Assembly (NCBI RefSeq): GCF_009208585.1 | Contig: NZ_WFLN01000011.1 | Span: 1-64,000 of the forward strand | Direction: 5' to 3' | Source: Fluviispira multicolorata | GTDB taxonomy: Bacteria > Bdellovibrionota_B > Oligoflexia > Silvanigrellales > Silvanigrellaceae | DNA: 64,000 nucleotides | In this document: one piece after another, positions 8,463 through 16,941 of the stretch | Layout of the letters: every line of letters begins with the position of its first letter | Numbering within the stretch: position 1 is the stretch's first letter | The notes under the pieces: generated by a model | What the model saw: the letters and a program-made list of their open reading frames with translations, nothing else | Database searches by the model: none | Told to the model about the DNA's origin: nothing | Translations under genes and position numbers: made by a program

Positions 8463-9236
8463 ATGGCAGAAGAAGATGAAAAAAAAGCGGACGCAAAAAA
8501 AGACGAAAAAGCCAAGGATCCCAATGAAAAAGAAGTTAAAAAAAGCCGCTTTGCTCTATTTGCTGGAATTGGTGGAGTTCTATTAGTGGCGCTTGGTGTA
8601 GGTGGTTTTTTTGTCTTCAAAACCATCAGTGCAAAAAAGCAAATGGCACTGGCGGCGCAGGGGGTTGATGGTGCGGCAACCGCTGATCCACATGCAGATC
8701 CAAAAGCTGATCCACATGCAAAAGATGATCACGGGAAAAAGGATGAAAAGAAAGATGACAAAAAAGATGATCATGGGAAAAAGGATGAAAAGAAAGATGA
8801 CAAAAAAGATGATCATGCGAAAAAGGATGAAAAGAAAGATGACAAAAAAGATGATCATGGGAAAAAAGATGATCCTAAAAATGCACCACCACCAGCAGAT
8901 CCAAAAAATGACCCAAATAAAGGAACAGCAAATTTTGGTGATACGTTCCAGATTCCGCGCTTGGATTTAAATTTAGGTAACGCTATTGAAAATCGCTTTA
9001 TTCGCATTGCTGTAGCAATTGAATATAGAGGCGGTGAAAATCAAGGAATGGAACTTAAAAAAAGAGAAGCTCAAATTAAAGATATAGTAATTACGGCAGT
9101 CACAAGTAAAACGAGATCAGATTTAATTTCAGATAGTGGAAAAGAGAGTCTGCGTAGAGAAATTATGAATAGGGTAAATGAAGTTTCAGACAGACCTATT
9201 CAAAATGTTTTCTTTACTGAATTTTTTGTGGAGTAA
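8463..9236 (+). CDS. fliL: Flagellar basal body-associated protein FliL
   Basis: Inner-membrane protein around the MS ring and stators that supports torque. One transmembrane helix spans residues 30-54. A long Lys/Asp/His-rich linker (about 60-145) follows, then the FliL domain from about 160 (begins FQIPRLDLNLGN, ends NVFFTEFFVE). The linker contains 14-residue repeats, which makes this 257-aa protein longer than the usual 140-180 aa. ATG at 8463 has AGGAAA five bases upstream. It opens the flagellar operon; fliM starts 4 bases after its stop. Confidence 0.93.
   Translation: MAEEDEKKADAKKDEKAKDPNEKEVKKSRFALFAGIGGVLLVALGVGGFFVFKTISAKKQMALAAQGVDGAATADPHADPKADPHAKDDHGKKDEKKDDKKDDHGKKDEKKDDKKDDHAKKDEKKDDKKDDHGKKDDPKNAPPPADPKNDPNKGTANFGDTFQIPRLDLNLGNAIENRFIRIAVAIEYRGGENQGMELKKREAQIKDIVITAVTSKTRSDLISDSGKESLRREIMNRVNEVSDRPIQNVFFTEFFVE
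8724..8871 (+). repeat. 42-bp in-frame tandem repeat in fliL linker
   Basis: Three full copies (8724-8765, 8766-8807, 8808-8849) and a partial fourth of a 42-base unit encoding DDHGKKDEKKDDKK. Copies differ by only a few bases (C/T in the His codon, one Gly to Ala), which points to recent expansion by slippage or recombination. Confidence 0.95.
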
Positions 9237-9239
9237 GGA

Positions 9240-10217
9240 ATGGATCAAGTATTAAGTCAAAATGAAGTTGACGCCTTATTAAATGCTGTTTCAGATGGTC
9301 GAGTGGAAGGACCTGATGCTGGTAAGCAAGATGCATCGGGCATTGTTCATTATGATTTAGCAAATCAAGACAGAATTATTCGTGGGCGCATGCCAACATT
9401 GGATATCATCCACGATCGTTTCATCCGTTTATTTCGAATTTCTCTTTCTGCCGCATTGAGAAAAGTAGCTAATATTGGAGTGAATAGTTCTGGGCCAATT
9501 AAATTTGGTGAATTTATGAACTCACTTCCATTACCTAGTTGCTTAAATATTTTACGAATTGAGCCACTGCGTGGTTCCGCAGTTATGGTTATTGAAAGTA
9601 AATTACTCTATGCACTTGTGGATAGTTTATTTGGAGGAAATGATGTCCCTTATACAAAAATTGAAGGTAAAGATTTTACGCAAATAGAGATAAAAGTTGC
9701 AAGACGAATTGTAATGTCAGCCGTAGACGATTTAGAAAAGGCGTGGGCTCCTGTTTTTCCAATAAAGATTTCATATTCACGTACAGAAATTAATCCACAA
9801 TTTGTTGCAATTGTACCTCCAAGTGATGTGGTTATTTCTACTGCATTTGATATTGAACTCGAAAAAATGAGTGGCTCAATTAAATTAGTCATACCATACT
9901 CTACTCTTGAACCAATTAAATCTAAATTAAGTGTTGGATTTCAGAACGAACAATTAGAGGTTGACCATATTTGGATTAATCGAATTAAATCTCAATTAAT
10001 GGGAACAAGTGTTAACTTAACTGTTAATTTAGGAAGCTGTTGGATTAATTTAAGAGATTTAATGGAACTTTCAAGAGGAGATGTTCTTATTCTAGAACGT
10101 GATAGTGACAAGGCTCTTGATGTTATGATTGAAGGAATTCATAAGTTTAGAGGAACTCCAGGAATTATTAGAGGTAATAAGGCAATTAAAATAACTGAAC
10201 TCATTGGAGAAAATTAA
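9240..10217 (+). CDS. fliM: Flagellar motor switch protein FliM
   Basis: C-ring protein that binds CheY-P and sets rotation direction. The N-terminal LSQNEVDALLNAV is the CheY-P-binding motif. The middle domain (about 45-240) and the C-terminal SpoA domain (about 250-325) follow in the normal order; 325 aa is typical. It begins 4 bases after fliL with GGAGTAAGG as ribosome-binding site, so the two are translated together. Confidence 0.96.
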   Translation: MDQVLSQNEVDALLNAVSDGRVEGPDAGKQDASGIVHYDLANQDRIIRGRMPTLDIIHDRFIRLFRISLSAALRKVANIGVNSSGPIKFGEFMNSLPLPSCLNILRIEPLRGSAVMVIESKLLYALVDSLFGGNDVPYTKIEGKDFTQIEIKVARRIVMSAVDDLEKAWAPVFPIKISYSRTEINPQFVAIVPPSDVVISTAFDIELEKMSGSIKLVIPYSTLEPIKSKLSVGFQNEQLEVDHIWINRIKSQLMGTSVNLTVNLGSCWINLRDLMELSRGDVLILERDSDKALDVMIEGIHKFRGTPGIIRGNKAIKITELIGEN

Positions 10218-10218
10218 A

Positions 10219-10662
10219 ATGGCAGAAGATCTAAATACAGGCTTTAGACCAGAAGATTTTGGTTTAGCAGACGAAGGCGCAGAGGGAGAAGCTCCTGCTG
10301 CAGAAGCTCCACCCGCAGAAGCTGCCGGTGGCGGCGGTGGTGGGCAAACAGCTGCGCAAAAAGACGATGAGTCTTTAAGAAATTTAGATATTTCAAGAAT
10401 GAAAATGGTTCTTGATGTCCCATTAAAAGTAACAGTGGAATTGGGCAGAACAAAACTCTTAGTGAATGATTTATTGCAATTGGGGCAAGGTTCTGTCATT
10501 GAACTCGATAAAATGGCTGGTGAACCAATGGAAATTTATGTCAATGATAAGCTTGTAGCAATGGGAGAAGTTGTTGTTGTTAATGAAAAATTTGGCGTTC
10601 GTCTCACCGACGTTATGAGTGGCGTAGGAATGGAAGCATCTTCATCAGGTGATTCAGTTTAA
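10219..10662 (+). CDS. fliN: Flagellar motor switch protein FliN
   Basis: C-ring protein that pairs with FliM and docks FliH at the export gate. The C-terminal 80 residues (from MKMVLDVPLKVTVELG to GVRLTDVM) are a SpoA domain. The first 50 residues are an acidic, Ala/Pro-rich linker ending in six glycines, longer than in E. coli. The ATG at 10219 lies 1 base after the fliM stop with GGAG nine bases upstream; a TTG at 10204 sits on that site and is rejected. The protein is 147 aa. Confidence 0.94.
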   Translation: MAEDLNTGFRPEDFGLADEGAEGEAPAAEAPPAEAAGGGGGGQTAAQKDDESLRNLDISRMKMVLDVPLKVTVELGRTKLLVNDLLQLGQGSVIELDKMAGEPMEIYVNDKLVAMGEVVVVNEKFGVRLTDVMSGVGMEASSSGDSV

Positions 10663-10689
10663 GAGTGAATTAGGTACAAGGGGATTTTT

Positions 10690-11688
10690 ATGAAATTTCT
10701 ATTTATTTTTTTCAGTTTAATTTTTTGGGGTAAGCAAACTTTTGCTCAGTCAAGTAATGAAGCAGTTGTACCACCTATTCAATTTCCAGAACAAAAAATT
10801 GAAGACAGTATCGAAAAGAATGAGCAAAATAAGGGATCCTCAAGCACTGATAAAATAAAGGAAATGAATTTAGAAAAGCAAATGGAACTCATTATTTCCA
10901 ATAAAATCCAAGAAAATAATGAAATTAAAAATTTAAAAAGTGAAAAAGAAAATAAGAAAATTAAGTCAGAACAAAAAATTAAAACACATGAAAGTGAATA
11001 TGACTTTTTAAAAGAAGATTCTGCAAAAAGTCGCACAAGTTCAGAGTTATGGAAGTTTTTTACATTGGCAATTTGTTTTTCTTCAATAATTGCAGTTGTT
11101 GGTTATTTCTTAGCAAAAATTAAAAAGAGAGGCTCCTTTTTAATTTCACGTCAAGATAAGATTATGGATGTTGTTTCTAGTTTATCATTATCACCAAAAA
11201 GACAAATAGTTATTTTAAGAATTCGAGATCAAGAAATAGTTGTTTCAAATACAGAAGCTGGAATTAATTTTCTGACCGAAGTGAGTGGCGGAAATAACTT
11301 CCAGAGCAAACCAATTATTGAAAAAAAGCCAAGTTTAATTAGTGATAAAATGACATTTTCAAAACTTGACAGATCTTTAGTTGAAAAAGCTGATTCTAAA
11401 AAAGAAGGAAATCCCCTAGGCACTGATAAAGTCGCAGAGAAAAAATCGGATATTCTTTTAAAAGCTTTAAAGAGTTTGAATTCAAACTCTTTAACTCAAA
11501 AATTAAAAAACTCAGAAGAAAAAAACAATGAAGAAAATAAAATAGGTAACTTTCCAAAATATTTGGCAAGTCAATTTGAAGCCGAAAGTAAAAAAGAGTT
11601 AAAAAAGAAGGAAGAAGATGGAGATAGTGTAGAAAATGTAACCAATTTAATAAGAGAAAAACTTCGTTCAATGAAGCCGCTTAATTAA
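10690..11688 (+). CDS. fliO: FliO-like flagellar biosynthetic protein
   Basis: FliO helps assemble the FliP ring of the export gate. An N-terminal signal peptide (cleavage near TFAQS), a charged coiled-coil-like stretch (about 30-115), a transmembrane helix near 118-140, and then the FliO-type segment FLISRQDKIMDVVSSLSLSP with VSNTEAGINFL are visible. A Lys-rich tail makes it 332 aa, much longer than the usual FliO. The assignment rests on the short core and on its place between fliN and fliP. Confidence 0.8.
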   Translation: MKFLFIFFSLIFWGKQTFAQSSNEAVVPPIQFPEQKIEDSIEKNEQNKGSSSTDKIKEMNLEKQMELIISNKIQENNEIKNLKSEKENKKIKSEQKIKTHESEYDFLKEDSAKSRTSSELWKFFTLAICFSSIIAVVGYFLAKIKKRGSFLISRQDKIMDVVSSLSLSPKRQIVILRIRDQEIVVSNTEAGINFLTEVSGGNNFQSKPIIEKKPSLISDKMTFSKLDRSLVEKADSKKEGNPLGTDKVAEKKSDILLKALKSLNSNSLTQKLKNSEEKNNEENKIGNFPKYLASQFEAESKKELKKKEEDGDSVENVTNLIREKLRSMKPLN

Positions 11689-11711
11689 AACTTTACTATT
11701 AAGGAGATGAG

Positions 11712-12545
11712 ATGAGAATTATTCTTTATTTTAAGATATTGCTCTTATCATTTTCTGTATTATTTATTAATAACTTAAGCGCTCAAAATCAATCACCTGA
11801 ACATAAATCAGAAAAAGCATGGCAACGAGATAATGCAAATGCTCAAAATAAATTGGATCTGAGTAAAAGTCCATTGCCCATATTTTCAATAAATATTGCA
11901 AATGGTGAGAATCAGGATGATTTTGTTCCTGCAATAAAAGTTGTTGCAGTTTTAACAATATTAACTTTTGGACCAGCAATTTTATTATTAATGAGTTCAT
12001 TTACAAGAATACTGATTGTTTTATCCTTTTTAAGACAAGCTTTAGGTATTCCTACTATGCCTCCCAATCAAATTTTAATAGCATTATCTTTATTTTTAAC
12101 ATATTTCATTATGTCTCCAACGATATCAAAAATATATGACACAGCTGTTGTTCCATATATGCAAAAAGACCTCACAACTCAACAAGCTCTTGATGTGGCT
12201 CAAAAACCACTTCATGATTTTATGATTGTGCAAGTTAGAAAAGATGATTTAAAATTATTCTATCAAATGAGCAAACTTGAAAGACCAGAAAATAGAGATG
12301 ATGTGCCAATGCGTGTTTTGGTTCCTGCATTTGTTATTAGCGAATTAAAAATGGCATTTCAAATCGGATTTTTAGTTTATTTACCCTTCATTGTTATAGA
12401 TATGATAGTCAGCAGTGTTTTAATGGCTATGGGTATGATGATGTTACCGCCAACTGTAGTGAGTTTGCCATTGAAACTAATTTTATTTGTTGTTGTTGAT
12501 GGATGGAATTTATTAGCAGGATCATTAATAAAGAGTTTTATATAA
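11712..12545 (+). CDS. fliP: Flagellar export gate protein FliP
   Basis: Pentameric core of the export channel with FliQ and FliR. A cleavable signal peptide (MRIILYFKILL...LSAQN) precedes the conserved body: LLLMSSFTRILIVLSFLRQA, ALSLFLTYFIMSP, FVISELKMAFQIGFLVYLPF and the C-terminal MGMMMLPPTVVSLPLKL. At 277 aa it is typical. AAGGAGATGAG precedes the ATG; fliQ follows after 12 bases. Confidence 0.97.
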   Translation: MRIILYFKILLLSFSVLFINNLSAQNQSPEHKSEKAWQRDNANAQNKLDLSKSPLPIFSINIANGENQDDFVPAIKVVAVLTILTFGPAILLLMSSFTRILIVLSFLRQALGIPTMPPNQILIALSLFLTYFIMSPTISKIYDTAVVPYMQKDLTTQQALDVAQKPLHDFMIVQVRKDDLKLFYQMSKLERPENRDDVPMRVLVPAFVISELKMAFQIGFLVYLPFIVIDMIVSSVLMAMGMMMLPPTVVSLPLKLILFVVVDGWNLLAGSLIKSFI

Positions 12546-12557
12546 AGGAGTGTATAT

Positions 12558-12833
12558 ATGAATAATCAGCAAGTCATAGATATTATTCTATCTCTTTTAT
12601 ATATCACGGTTGAAATCTCATTACCATTATTAGGAGTCGCTCTAATAGTAGGATTAATGGTAAGTATTTTTCAGGCTGCAACCCAAATAAACGAATCTAC
12701 ATTAAGCTTTTTACCAAAAATAGCAGTGATGATTGTTGTCTTAATAATGCTTTCTCCATGGATGTTAAGAAAACTAAATGATTATACGCTTAAAATGTAC
12801 AATAAAATTCCAGAAATATCTAGGCAAAAATAG
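12558..12833 (+). CDS. fliQ: Flagellar export gate protein FliQ
   Basis: Two-helix export gate subunit, 91 aa. The hairpin of helices around SLPLLGVALIVGLMVSIFQAATQINE and LPKIAVMIVVLIML is diagnostic, with the usual KIPEI end. It lies between fliP and fliR in the normal order, 11 bases before fliR. Confidence 0.96.
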   Translation: MNNQQVIDIILSLLYITVEISLPLLGVALIVGLMVSIFQAATQINESTLSFLPKIAVMIVVLIMLSPWMLRKLNDYTLKMYNKIPEISRQK

Positions 12834-12844
12834 TTGGTAATTAT

Positions 12845-13663
12845 ATGGATATTTTATCTGTCATACAACTTAAACCTGAAACTTGGCCATTGCCCATAAT
12901 GGCATTTTTAAGAATTACAACCTTGTTTTTCTTCTTGCCAATTTTCGGTGATCAAGTGGTTCCCATCAGACTTAGAATTTTATTAGGTCTTGCTTTTACT
13001 TTTTTCTTATATCCGTTGGTTGCAGATAAAATGTATCATCCTGAAAGACTTCTCCAATGGAGTGCAGTTACTTTAGCAGTTGCAACGTTTCATGAAGTTT
13101 TTTTTGGATTTGCAGTTGGGTATGCGGCAAAGCTTGTTATTTTTGGAGTGTCTGTTGCTTCTCATACTGTTGGAATTAATATGGGGTTTCAAGTTGCCTC
13201 CATGTTTAGCCCAGGATTAAATGATCACGAATCTTCATTTTCTGTTATGAAAAATTGGTTTGCAATCATACTTATTTTGACTTTAAATATTCATCATATT
13301 TTTATTGAAGGATTGGTTAAATCATTTGTCTACGTTCCTATTGCAGCCATACCAGATAAAGTAGCTCTTATGAAAACTGTCATTGAAATTGCTCAAGAAG
13401 CATTTGAATTAGGTCTTCGTTTAGGCGCCCCTCTGATTGCTGTTCAGATATTAATAAATATTTCTCTTGGTCTGCTTAATCGTGCATTGCCATCACTGAA
13501 TGTATTTATTGTGAGTTTTCCTCTTAGTTTTCTAATAACTATGATTATTTTATTTATTAGCATTGCATCATTTTTAAAATTACTTGGTACTTATGGAATG
13601 GAAAAAGAAGTTGCTTGGTTTGAAACGATGCGACGCGTGTTTGTCCCTATGAATTCACAATAA
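12845..13663 (+). CDS. fliR: Flagellar export gate protein FliR
   Basis: Membrane subunit closing the FliP5Q4R1 gate. Its 272 aa hold six hydrophobic segments and the conserved IFGDQVVPIRLRILL, EVFFGFAVGYAAKLV and LLNRALPSLNVFIVSFPL regions. Ribosome-binding sequence upstream of the ATG is weak. flhB starts 15 bases after its stop. Confidence 0.96.
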   Translation: MDILSVIQLKPETWPLPIMAFLRITTLFFFLPIFGDQVVPIRLRILLGLAFTFFLYPLVADKMYHPERLLQWSAVTLAVATFHEVFFGFAVGYAAKLVIFGVSVASHTVGINMGFQVASMFSPGLNDHESSFSVMKNWFAIILILTLNIHHIFIEGLVKSFVYVPIAAIPDKVALMKTVIEIAQEAFELGLRLGAPLIAVQILINISLGLLNRALPSLNVFIVSFPLSFLITMIILFISIASFLKLLGTYGMEKEVAWFETMRRVFVPMNSQ

Positions 13664-13677
13664 TTTATTGAGGTCAT

Positions 13678-14769
13678 ATGGAGCAGAGAGAAGAAAAAGG
13701 ACAAGAAGATAAAACGGAAGAAGCAACCGAAGAAAAACGAAATCAATTTCGTGAAGAAGGTAATATTGCAAACCCTCGAGAAATTGTAGCATGTGTAACT
13801 CTTATTTTATTTACATCATATTTTTATTTTTCAACTTCCAGTTTGATAAATAGTTTTCAAGAATGTTTCAAAAGAGCTTGGTATGGATTTCCTGGTTTTG
13901 CTGTAGATTATGCTAGTCTTTTTAAAGTTGTTTTTTATGCAATAAACCCAATTTTACCACATTTTTTATTTATTGTTTTTGCCTGCGCAATATTTCCAAC
14001 TTTAATTGGTCTTGTTGTTACGCGCTTTAATTGGTCATGGAATAAAATGAATTTTAATTTAGGAAAATTAAACCCAATTTCAGGCTTTGGCAGAATGTTT
14101 AGTTTTAATGCTTTAGTTGAAATTATTAAGGTCATTGTAAAATGTTCTATATTTACCATTCTTATTTATTTTGTTTTAAAAGGAGAAATATTTTCAGCTA
14201 GTGAAAACTATTTTTTTAATAATATTGATTATATGAAAAACATAGGAAATTCTATTTCAAAATTAATGTTGGTTATGTGTGCTGCTGGTGTTGTTATTGG
14301 AGGAGGAGATTTTTCATATAATTTCTGGAAAATAAATAGAGATATGAAAATGACTAAACAAGAATTGAAAGAAGAAGTAAAAAAACATGAAGGAGATCCT
14401 CTTTTAAAATCTCAACGCAAAAGAATGGCAAGAGATTTTATAATGCGAAAAAGTTTAAAAGAAGTTCCTAAGGCAAGTTTTATTGTTACAAATCCTGAGC
14501 ATTTCTCAATTGCCATTAGATATAAAAAAGGAATGCCTGCTCCTGTTGTCGTTGCTAAGGGACAGGATCTCATTGCTTTTAAAATAAGAGAAATTGCAAA
14601 ACAAAACGATATTATGATTGTAGAAAATAAACCATTAGCTAGAACATTATATAAGACAGTTAAAGTTGGTCAAGAAATACCACCTTCACTTTATCAAAGT
14701 GTAATTGAAGTTATTAAATATATTTATAAGATTCGTGGCAAAAAGTATTTTGAAAGGTTTGAGGCATAG
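13678..14769 (+). CDS. flhB: Flagellar export switch protein FlhB
   Basis: Substrate-specificity switch of the export gate; it normally cuts itself between Asn and Pro of NPTH. Four hydrophobic segments (about 35-205), the cytoplasmic linker with the MTKQELKEEVKKHEGDPLLK signature, and the FlhBc domain (QNDIMIVENKPLARTLY, YKTVKVGQEIP) are present in 363 aa. The cleavage motif here reads NPEH (272-275): the scissile Asn-Pro and the His remain but Thr is Glu. flhA starts 3 bases after the stop. Confidence 0.96.
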   Translation: MEQREEKGQEDKTEEATEEKRNQFREEGNIANPREIVACVTLILFTSYFYFSTSSLINSFQECFKRAWYGFPGFAVDYASLFKVVFYAINPILPHFLFIVFACAIFPTLIGLVVTRFNWSWNKMNFNLGKLNPISGFGRMFSFNALVEIIKVIVKCSIFTILIYFVLKGEIFSASENYFFNNIDYMKNIGNSISKLMLVMCAAGVVIGGGDFSYNFWKINRDMKMTKQELKEEVKKHEGDPLLKSQRKRMARDFIMRKSLKEVPKASFIVTNPEHFSIAIRYKKGMPAPVVVAKGQDLIAFKIREIAKQNDIMIVENKPLARTLYKTVKVGQEIPPSLYQSVIEVIKYIYKIRGKKYFERFEA

Positions 14770-14772
14770 TGT

Positions 14773-16887
14773 ATGGCAAAAAGCAACACAACTGTTCTAT
14801 CTGGAACATCAAATAGTTCATTAGCGTCACAAGCATTTTCGCGCAATCCAGATCTTATTATGGCTGCGGTTGTTGTCGGCACTGTGCTTATGATGATCTT
14901 TCCACTCCCTGTATTTTTTCTTGATTTTTTATTAGCAATTAGTATTTCAGTTGCACTTATAATTTTAATGGTTAGTATTTATATTACAAAGCCATTAGAA
15001 TTTGGTGTTTTTCCTACCTTATTATTGATTTCAACATTATTTAGACTTTCATTAAACGTAGCTACTACTAGAAATATACTTCTTCATGGAGCAGATGGAG
15101 AAGTTGCAAATTTAGTCGTAGGTTTTGGACAAGTCGTTGTTGGAGGTAATTTTGTTGTAGGATTTGTAATATTTATAATATTAATGGTCATTAACTTTAT
15201 TGTTATTACTAAAGGTGCAGGTCGCGTTGCAGAAGTTGCAGCAAGATTTACTTTGGATGCAATGCCTGGAAAGCAAATGGCAATTGATGCAGAATTAAAT
15301 GCCGGACATATAAATGCTGATGAAGCAAAAAAACGCAGAAAATCGGTTGAGAAAGAAGCCGATTTCTATGGTGCAATGGATGGTGCCAGTAAATTCGTGC
15401 GAGGAGATGCTATTGCAGGTATTATTATTACAGTTGTTAATATTATTGTTGGGTTTTCAATTGGTGTATTAATGCATAATTTAACCCCACAAGACTCAGC
15501 AGCACGTTTTACCTTATTTGCAGTGGGAGATGGTCTAATCAGTGCCATTCCTGCTCTTATGATTTCAACTGCAGCTGGTATTATCGTAACAAGAGCAACC
15601 AGTGAAGGAAATTTAGGAAGTGAAGTTTTAAATCAGATACGTATTCATCCAAAAGCATTTTATATTGCTGCTGGCTTGATCTTTTGTTTAGCTCTTATTC
15701 CTGGATTCCCTAAATTATCTTTCTTTATTTTAGGCTCAATTCTTGTTTTATTTGGTAGAATGTCGCACAAATGGATTAATGATAAAAAGAAGTCTGAAGA
15801 AAACACAAAAGATGCTGATGACCGTAAAAAAGATGAAAAAGAAGTAAATAGTCTCGATAGCATAATGAAAATTGATATGCTTGCAATTGAAGTTGGACAC
15901 GGTCTTGTTCCATTAATTGATCCAGGCCAAGATGGAGAAGTTGTCGATAGAATTCAAGGAATTCGCAAACAATTTGCCCAAGAAATGGGAATAATAATTC
16001 CCCAAGTGCAATTACGAGATAATTTACAACTCGATCCAGGAACGTATCAAATTTTATTGAAATCAAATAAAATTTCACAAGGCAATCTAATGGTCGATTA
16101 TTTTCTCGCTATGGATCCGGGTGGAGTTGATTTACCAATAAGTGGTGAAACAACAAAGGATCCTGTTTATGGTTTACCAGCAATTTGGGTCCATAAACGT
16201 GATAAAGATGAAGCTGTATTTAGAGGCTATACTGTAGTTAATTGTTCTACAGTTATAGCTACCCACGTTACGAAAGTTTTGAAAGAACATGCTGCAGAAC
16301 TTATCACGCGGCAAGATATGCAATATTTAATTGATAAATTAAAAGAAACAAATCCAAAAGTTGTTGATGAAGTTATGCAATCTGACAGGCTCTCTCTTGG
16401 AGAAATTGTTAAGGTCGTGCAAAACCTGCTGCGTGAAGATGTGTCTGTTCGAGACATTCTTACCCTGTTTGAGTGTTTAGCGGATCACTGTAGAATTATT
16501 AAGAATCCAGATGTTCTTTCTGAGCAATGTCGCAAAAGTTTTGGCAGAAATATAGTGCAAAAACTTTTAAATGATAAAGAAGAAATCTTGGTTGTTACCT
16601 TTGATCGATTGATTGAAGATATTTTATCTGGAGGTCTAGTGACAACAGAAAATGGAACATCTTATATAAATTTAGATGCAAAAAATGCTCAAGATATTTT
16701 ACAAAAATTAATGAAGAGTATTCAAGTTTTTGAAAGAGAAGGATCTCAACCCGTGTTGCTTTTAAGTGCAAGAATGCGCCAATCATTTCATAAACTTGTA
16801 TCACGTTATATACCGCATCTCATTGTCCTTTCGTATGATGAAATTCCAGCAGATATAAATGTAAAGAATTTAGAAATGATTGTGTGA
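14773..16887 (+). CDS. flhA: Flagellar export gate protein FlhA
   Basis: Large export-gate subunit: eight transmembrane helices (about 25-330), then the cytoplasmic ring domain that receives chaperone-substrate complexes. The FHIPEP signature is seen in LEFGVFPTLLLISTLFRLSL, and the conserved GAGRVAEVAARFTLDAMPGK loop follows. At 704 aa it is full length. It overlaps nothing, and GAGG in the flhB tail serves as the ribosome-binding site. Confidence 0.97.
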   Translation: MAKSNTTVLSGTSNSSLASQAFSRNPDLIMAAVVVGTVLMMIFPLPVFFLDFLLAISISVALIILMVSIYITKPLEFGVFPTLLLISTLFRLSLNVATTRNILLHGADGEVANLVVGFGQVVVGGNFVVGFVIFIILMVINFIVITKGAGRVAEVAARFTLDAMPGKQMAIDAELNAGHINADEAKKRRKSVEKEADFYGAMDGASKFVRGDAIAGIIITVVNIIVGFSIGVLMHNLTPQDSAARFTLFAVGDGLISAIPALMISTAAGIIVTRATSEGNLGSEVLNQIRIHPKAFYIAAGLIFCLALIPGFPKLSFFILGSILVLFGRMSHKWINDKKKSEENTKDADDRKKDEKEVNSLDSIMKIDMLAIEVGHGLVPLIDPGQDGEVVDRIQGIRKQFAQEMGIIIPQVQLRDNLQLDPGTYQILLKSNKISQGNLMVDYFLAMDPGGVDLPISGETTKDPVYGLPAIWVHKRDKDEAVFRGYTVVNCSTVIATHVTKVLKEHAAELITRQDMQYLIDKLKETNPKVVDEVMQSDRLSLGEIVKVVQNLLREDVSVRDILTLFECLADHCRIIKNPDVLSEQCRKSFGRNIVQKLLNDKEEILVVTFDRLIEDILSGGLVTTENGTSYINLDAKNAQDILQKLMKSIQVFEREGSQPVLLLSARMRQSFHKLVSRYIPHLIVLSYDEIPADINVKNLEMIV

Positions 16888-16941
16888 ATATAAGTTAAGT
16901 TTATTGAATTTTTGTTTTGTCGAATGTTGAAGGATGAGAAA

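Noticed and set aside
8583..8970. Long open frames opposite and overlapping the fliL repeat
   Set aside because: They are by-products of the 42-base repeat; the products are low-complexity and have no ribosome-binding site.
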